Source: Leptodactylus fallax
Taxonomy: Eukaryota > Chordata > Amphibia > Anura > Leptodactylidae
Assembly (NCBI GenBank): GCA_947044405.1
Contig: CAMRHE010000028.1
Coordinates: forward strand, 10,398,001-10,462,000
Direction: 5' to 3'
DNA: 64,000 bases
Shown here: one piece after another, positions 60,323 to 64,000 of the stretch
How the letters are laid out: each line of letters begins with the position of its first letter
Numbering within the stretch: the first letter of the stretch is position 1
Position numbers and translations under genes: made by a program
Notes under the pieces: model-generated
What the model saw: the letters and a program-made list of their open reading frames with translations, nothing else
Told to the model about the DNA's origin: nothing
The model's database searches: none

Positions 60323-61285
60323 ATGGGAAAGAAAAAGAGAATTTCAGTTTGTAAAAAAGCAGAGAAGCTGTGCACAGGTGTATTAGTGCAGCAGTCTGAA
60401 TGCAGAGAGATACAAAACCCGGAACAGATCATGTTGAGTGCAAGTAAAGATAAAGGGTTGCATGATGGTGACTCAATTTTTCTAAAGCACCTCTGTTCTA
60501 TGATGGAATATGTCCCTGCTGAGTGTGTGTCTCATAATGGAGTGCATGAACGTGCCAAAGATGAAAATGTTAGGGTGCGGCAGCTTCAAGATGAGAATAA
60601 AACCATCAGGTTCATGTATGAGAATGAAATATCTGATTGGAAATGGCAACTTTTTGTATCAGAAAGAGAGAACCTTAAGTTGAAGGCAGAGCTTAACTCT
60701 ATGAAGAGGTTATATCCTAGTCATTGTGAAAATGTGATACTGGGTTTGCCTGGAATGGACTGTGTCACTAAGAAAGAGTTTGCTGAAATGAAATGTGCTC
60801 TGTCTAATGAAGTTATACAGAGTGTAGAGCAAAAGCAAGTGCTTGAGAAGCAATTGCAGGATTTAAAGGAGCAGCATGTTCAAGACTCCATTGCCAAAGA
60901 GAGTGTCATTGAAAAATTAAGAGATGACCTTGAAACTGCTAAACATGAGAGAAGTGAATTTTTGCAGAGTCAGTCAGAATGTCTGGATGACCAAGTTAGG
61001 ATGTGTGTAAACCTTTCGGCTGCCTTAATTGACAAAGAAAATGAAATTGCAGAGCTGAGGAAGCATGTGTCTGACCGAGAGAGTGATTTAGAATCTGTGG
61101 TGCAGACATTGCAGTCAGAGCAAAACTTGCATCAGGTTCGCCTAAATGGTGAAATCCACGAATGGCGAAGTAAAGCTGGAGTTCTGGAACAAAGAGAAAG
61201 TAAACTCAAAGCTAGAATATGTAGCCTGGAGAGGGCGCTGTCAGGATCTTGTGAAGATAATGAGAAGTTGTCTGTTTTGGTGTAA
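60323..61285 (+). CDS. LTR-element ORF A: coiled-coil protein, 320 aa, origin unknown
   Basis: The start is chosen because ATG lies in a near-ideal AAACCATGGG context after the leader. The N-terminus is basic (MGKKKRISVCKKAEK). Residues about 75-320 are highly charged with heptad-like spacing, predicting coiled coil (e.g. EKQLQDLKEQH, IEKLRDDLETAKHE, ENEIAELRKHVSDRES). No zinc knuckle, protease or polymerase motif is present, and I do not recognise the source protein. It ends at TAA 61283-61285. The next long frame continues in the same phase only 18 nt further on, so the two may once have been one reading frame, or may be linked by stop readthrough. It could act as an oligomerising scaffold; that is inference. 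Confidence 0.75.
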   Translation: MGKKKRISVCKKAEKLCTGVLVQQSECREIQNPEQIMLSASKDKGLHDGDSIFLKHLCSMMEYVPAECVSHNGVHERAKDENVRVRQLQDENKTIRFMYENEISDWKWQLFVSERENLKLKAELNSMKRLYPSHCENVILGLPGMDCVTKKEFAEMKCALSNEVIQSVEQKQVLEKQLQDLKEQHVQDSIAKESVIEKLRDDLETAKHERSEFLQSQSECLDDQVRMCVNLSAALIDKENEIAELRKHVSDRESDLESVVQTLQSEQNLHQVRLNGEIHEWRSKAGVLEQRESKLKARICSLERALSGSCEDNEKLSVLV

Positions 61286-61303
61286 AATAAAGACAAAGAT
61301 TTG

Positions 61304-63586
61304 ATGGAAATGTCGTCTGTCCATGCTCAGAAAGTGCAAGCCTTACAGGAGAGTCATAAAAAAGTAGAGACTCAACTTCAAGTGATGCAACTAAAAGTCA
61401 CAGAAGGGGACAGGTTTCAAGCAGAACTACAGGCTCAGGCGACTGATATGAAGAAAAAAATGGAAGATAGTATTGGGTCCTTGGACTCTGTTGAAGAACT
61501 AAAGGAAAGGTTGCAAAAGGAGCTAGAAGCTACAAATCAACCGTTTGAGGAGAAGGTTGCTGCTTATGACAAACTTGAGAAGACGAAAATTAGACTGCAG
61601 CAGGAACTAGAAGATGTAGGTGTAGACCTTGATCATCAATGTCGGATGGTGTCAGATTTGGAAAGGAAGCAGAAAAAGTTTGATCAACTGCTTGGTGAAG
61701 AGAAGACTCTTTCTGCTAAATATGCAGAAGAACGTGACCGTGCTGAAGCAGAGGCCCTTGAATTGAAGGCCGAGTTAGAGAGGCTCAACAAGCAACTGTG
61801 CACTGAAATGGAGAATTTGGTTAGCTCCAAGGATGAAGTTGAGAAAAACCTGGAATCTGTGCAGATATTGTATGAGAACAAAGCTAATGCTTATGACAAG
61901 CTGGAAAAGGCCAAGAGAGAATTGGACCTCCAGATAGAAGACATGAAGATTCAGTTTGAGGGAAACCTGTCTAATTTGTCTGCTGAGATTGTAGATCTAA
62001 AAATGCTTGTTGCTAAACTAAAGGTGCAAGTCAACCAGCAGGAGGAAATTGCACGCATCAAGAAACAGCTGGAGTTTCAGATGGATCACGTGAAGCGTGA
62101 GTCAGAAATAAAGTTGGAAGAGCGCACTTTTCAGATTGAACAGTTAAAAACCGAAGTGGAATCTAAAAGAGAAGAATTGGATCGATTGCAGCAGTCTTTA
62201 TCCAATACTGAACAGTCGGAATCTGCCCTATCTTCAAAGCTGTCAGCACTAGAAGCTGAGAAGGATTCACTGCAGAACTTGTTAACCTCTAAAGAATCAG
62301 AGCTGCAAGGTGCACTAGTAAAGACTGAGATGGAAGCGGCACAGAAAAATGTCGCAGTGAAGAAGGTTCTGGAGCTGGAATCAGAGATTTGTGCGCTACA
62401 GAAGGCGCTAGAATTGGAAAAAGCTGCCAGCCTAGAGGGCTGTGAGATGGTAAATAAGGTGAAGGGTCACCGAAAGTGTGGAACAAGAGTCCGTGAGAAG
62501 ACTGACCACGCATATGTTGTTCCAACAGCTAAAGTGTCTGAAGCCATTGTGGATAAAGGTGTTGCTGTGCCTGTCTCTAGCCAAATGTCTGGTGGACAAA
62601 CGGTGAATAATGACTCCATGTTGTCTGTGAAGGGGGAGTCAGGAAGTAAGAGATGGTTACATGTCACCAATGATGTGACAGTTGTTAAAGACATGCCAGA
62701 AAATGTAGTTCAGCGTGAGCTATTTTGTGAGGGTGTACGGTATGGCCCTCGTGCAGAAGGAGAAGATATTGCAGTACAGAGATTGTGTATCTCAAAGAAA
62801 GAGGAGAGCAAGCAGCCTATGTCTCCTAAACTTCTAAGCCTTGATGGTGATGGCAAAGTTTGCTTTGAGATGAAGGTTACGGAAAAAGTTCCCGTGATAC
62901 AGTTATACTCTAAAGACATTGATGTGCATGAAGTACGTGTTAGTTGGTCTCTGAGCTCTTGTGGATTCAGGATAGGAGAAGATGAAGATTCTTACGGCTA
63001 TTCACTAAAGGAATTAAAGTCCTGCAATGGGATAGCTGAAGACGATGGCGAGAAATGTGATGAAAATGATGTGATCCCCTGTATGGCGAATTGTGAAGGT
63101 GATGAAGAAAAACTTGCCTTTGCACAGAATGGCCAGGATCTTGACATAGCAGTTAAAGTAATGAGAAACCGGAAGTGTCGAGTAACCGGAATCTGGAAGA
63201 AGAGACCGCTAGATTGGGACTTCTGGAGAGACACTGGACAGGCATGCAGAGTTGAAGAGGGACTTCATCATAGGATGTCTCGTCCCATTGTAGCTCACCC
63301 CATGGGTAGTGAGCTGAGGGGGAGGGTATGTAAGTATGTGAGCCAGAGGGTGCTGTTGAGCGACCCAGGCCAGGCCAGAAAAGGCCCTCAGCCACGCCTT
63401 TGGGTGGTGGCATATAACTCCAGAGGGGCTGGAGCATCCTGCAGGAAGCAGGAAGTAGTGGACCAGCTAGGACAGAGAGAGAGGCTCTGTCCCAAAAGGG
63501 CTGGTGTCCACAGGAGTGGACCAGCTAGGACAGAGAGAGAGGCTCTGTCCCAAAAGGGCTGGTGTCCACAGGAGTGGACCAGCTAG
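61304..63586 (+). CDS. LTR-element ORF B: myosin II rod segment fused to hnRNP U-like SPRY domain
   Basis: About 760 codons from ATG 61304, in the frame of ORF A. Residue numbers count from codon 61301. Residues 41-181 closely follow the distal rod of non-muscle/smooth-muscle myosin II heavy chain ([59 protein letters not shown]), with about 20 residues missing after AEAEA. Coiled coil of uncertain origin continues to about 375. Residues 380-514 are a polar linker with no recognised domain. Residues 515-622 match the SPRY domain of hnRNP U ([65 protein letters not shown]). The frame then reads through the polypurine tract and about 86 codons into the 3' LTR, stopping at TAG 63584-63586. Introns are absent, so the capture was from spliced RNA. 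The ATPase/AAA-like and RGG parts of hnRNP U and the myosin motor are absent. Confidence 0.88.
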   Translation: MEMSSVHAQKVQALQESHKKVETQLQVMQLKVTEGDRFQAELQAQATDMKKKMEDSIGSLDSVEELKERLQKELEATNQPFEEKVAAYDKLEKTKIRLQQELEDVGVDLDHQCRMVSDLERKQKKFDQLLGEEKTLSAKYAEERDRAEAEALELKAELERLNKQLCTEMENLVSSKDEVEKNLESVQILYENKANAYDKLEKAKRELDLQIEDMKIQFEGNLSNLSAEIVDLKMLVAKLKVQVNQQEEIARIKKQLEFQMDHVKRESEIKLEERTFQIEQLKTEVESKREELDRLQQSLSNTEQSESALSSKLSALEAEKDSLQNLLTSKESELQGALVKTEMEAAQKNVAVKKVLELESEICALQKALELEKAASLEGCEMVNKVKGHRKCGTRVREKTDHAYVVPTAKVSEAIVDKGVAVPVSSQMSGGQTVNNDSMLSVKGESGSKRWLHVTNDVTVVKDMPENVVQRELFCEGVRYGPRAEGEDIAVQRLCISKKEESKQPMSPKLLSLDGDGKVCFEMKVTEKVPVIQLYSKDIDVHEVRVSWSLSSCGFRIGEDEDSYGYSLKELKSCNGIAEDDGEKCDENDVIPCMANCEGDEEKLAFAQNGQDLDIAVKVMRNRKCRVTGIWKKRPLDWDFWRDTGQACRVEEGLHHRMSRPIVAHPMGSELRGRVCKYVSQRVLLSDPGQARKGPQPRLWVVAYNSRGAGASCRKQEVVDQLGQRERLCPKRAGVHRSGPARTEREALSQKGWCPQEWTS
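61421..61843 (+). other. Captured myosin II heavy-chain rod segment
   Basis: Encodes residues about 41-181 of ORF B. The order of conserved blocks is that of the rod of MYH9/MYH10/MYH11-type myosins, a parallel dimeric coiled coil that drives filament assembly. A block of about 20 residues is deleted between [11 protein letters not shown] and [10 protein letters not shown] second AYDKLEKAK block at residues 197-205 looks like an internal echo of AYDKLEKTK at 88-96. Confidence 0.88.
62843..63166 (+). other. Captured SPRY domain, hnRNP U family
   Basis: Encodes residues about 515-622 of ORF B. SPRY is a beta-sandwich interaction domain. The blocks [33 protein letters not shown] and KNGQDL-like QNGQDL are those of the hnRNP U group (HNRNPU, HNRNPUL1/2), closest from memory to HNRNPU itself. 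The flanking SAP and AAA-like regions of hnRNP U are not recognised here. Confidence 0.9.
63316..63326 (+). promoter_or_regulatory. Polypurine tract
   Basis: GAGGGGGAGGG lies two bases before the 3' LTR, where plus-strand DNA synthesis is primed. It lies inside the open frame of ORF B. Confidence 0.85.
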
Positions 63587-63870
63587 GACAGAGAGATAGG
63601 CTCTGTCCCAAAGGGCTGGCGTCCACAGAGGTCTGTTGCTGGAGCTGAGCAACAGTCAGGACAGTTAGGGGCTCAAGGAGTGAGTTAGGCCCTAACTGTG
63701 GCATAGGTTTTTTGTTGTTTTGTTATGTTGCAGTTAAGCTGAATAAAGCCACTTTTATTTTACGCTTGGACCGTCTGAAAGCTATCTTTCCGGTGCCCAG
63801 TACCACGAACCACCGCTGTCCGGACCAGGTGTCAGCCGCCATTTTGAGTTTAATTCCCCAAGTTATCACA
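63329..63870 (+). repeat. 3' LTR
   Basis: 542 bp, TGTAAGTATGTG to AAGTTATCACA, with three 57-58-bp sub-repeats (63460-63517, 63518-63575, 63576-about 63628). One extra A in the second unit explains the 1-bp length difference from the 5' LTR. The AATAAA at 63742-63747 would direct polyadenylation of the element RNA. Confidence 0.95.
63742..63747 (+). terminator. Polyadenylation signal in the 3' LTR
   Basis: AATAAA within GCTGAATAAAGCC, followed by T-rich sequence (ACTTTTATTTTACG). It is identical in the 5' LTR at 59701. Confidence 0.7.
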
Positions 63871-64000
63871 ATGTGTAATATACAGTATACATCTGCAGCC
63901 TCCCAGATCTTCCTGGTTATTAGATATATGCCACATTGAATCCTCAGGGTGTGTTCACACGGCAGAATTTGCCACGGATTTGGTGGCGGATTTCGCCCCC
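63871..64000. other. Target repeat resumption, then a MITE start cut by the window edge
   Basis: 63871-63893 continues the tandem repeat. From about 63948, AGGGTGTGTTCACACGGCAG looks like the left end of a GTTCACAC-type MITE running off the window. Confidence 0.5.

Larger units (their letters stand above)
59289..63870 (+). mobile_element. Non-autonomous LTR retrotransposon carrying captured host coding sequence
   Basis: A 4582-bp element with all structural marks of LTR retrotransposition: TG...CA-bounded LTRs (59289-59829 and 63329-63870), target duplication ATGT (59285-59288 and 63871-63874), a candidate primer-binding site at 59832, and a polypurine tract at 63316-63326. The 3.5-kb interior encodes no recognisable Gag, protease, reverse transcriptase, RNase H, integrase or envelope. 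It has two long same-frame ORFs containing a myosin II rod segment and an hnRNP U-like SPRY domain. It must depend on enzymes from another element. The 4-bp duplication fits endogenous retroviruses or Ty3/gypsy types; the parent family cannot be named from this copy. Confidence 0.93.

Noticed and set aside
59289..63870. Interpretation as an intact endogenous retrovirus with gag-pol-env
   Set aside because: No protease DTG/DSG, RT YxDD, integrase HHCC/DDE, zinc knuckle or envelope features are present in any frame of the interior.
59289..63870. Interpretation as an ordinary host gene or a poly-A processed pseudogene
   Set aside because: The paired LTRs, ATGT duplication, polypurine tract and two unrelated donor domains in one frame do not fit. 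There is no poly-A tail and no LINE-type target duplication.

Overview
The window looks like intergenic or intronic DNA from a large, repeat-rich vertebrate genome, most likely an anuran amphibian (inference). The grounds are an L2-clade LINE, tRNA-headed SINEs with a LINE-like tail, several Tc1-like transposon remnants, many hAT and TTAA-target (T2/Kolobok-like) miniature elements, and long minisatellites. I found no conventional host gene, no rRNA or free-standing tRNA gene, no CRISPR array and no operon. Most long ORFs are repeats read in frame.

Layout. 0.26-2.07 kb: a decayed minus-strand L2 LINE, abutted by a 300-bp MITE. 2.6-3.4 kb: a ~30-bp minisatellite. 6-7.3 kb: SINE pieces. 8.2-8.8 kb: a GATA microsatellite. 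9.5-10.85 kb: a MITE followed by a 48-bp minisatellite, whose inverted sister array lies at 33.3-33.8 kb. 11-12.7 kb: a TTAA-type MITE and a dead Tc1-like transposase. 13.9-14.3 and 35.1-35.5 kb: two copies of a fold-back element built from Tc1-like 3' ends. 15.6 kb: a palindromic hAT MITE with a perfect 8-bp target duplication. 18-27 kb: minisatellites, MITEs and unassigned DNA. 29.4-32.4 kb: nested TTAA-type and long composite DNA elements. 36-38 kb: a hAT element and a ~170-bp tandem repeat. 41.1-42.8 and 55.9-56.9 kb: hAT elements with perfect 8-bp duplications. 43.6-46.8 kb: a 3.2-kb, 37-bp minisatellite with higher-order structure. 48.1 kb: a long-TIR fold-back MITE. 54-55 kb: a TA-target MITE.

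The standout is at 59289-63870: a structurally complete LTR retrotransposon. It has two ~541-bp LTRs that differ at about 15 sites, a 4-bp target duplication (ATGT), a candidate primer-binding site and a polypurine tract. It has no recognisable gag, protease, reverse transcriptase or integrase. Its interior holds two same-frame ORFs (320 and 761 codons) separated by one TAA. The downstream ORF fuses, without introns, a piece of non-muscle/smooth-muscle myosin II heavy-chain rod to a SPRY domain closely resembling hnRNP U. It appears to be a non-autonomous retroelement that captured at least two host mRNAs and kept long open frames. This is the best candidate here for an undescribed system.
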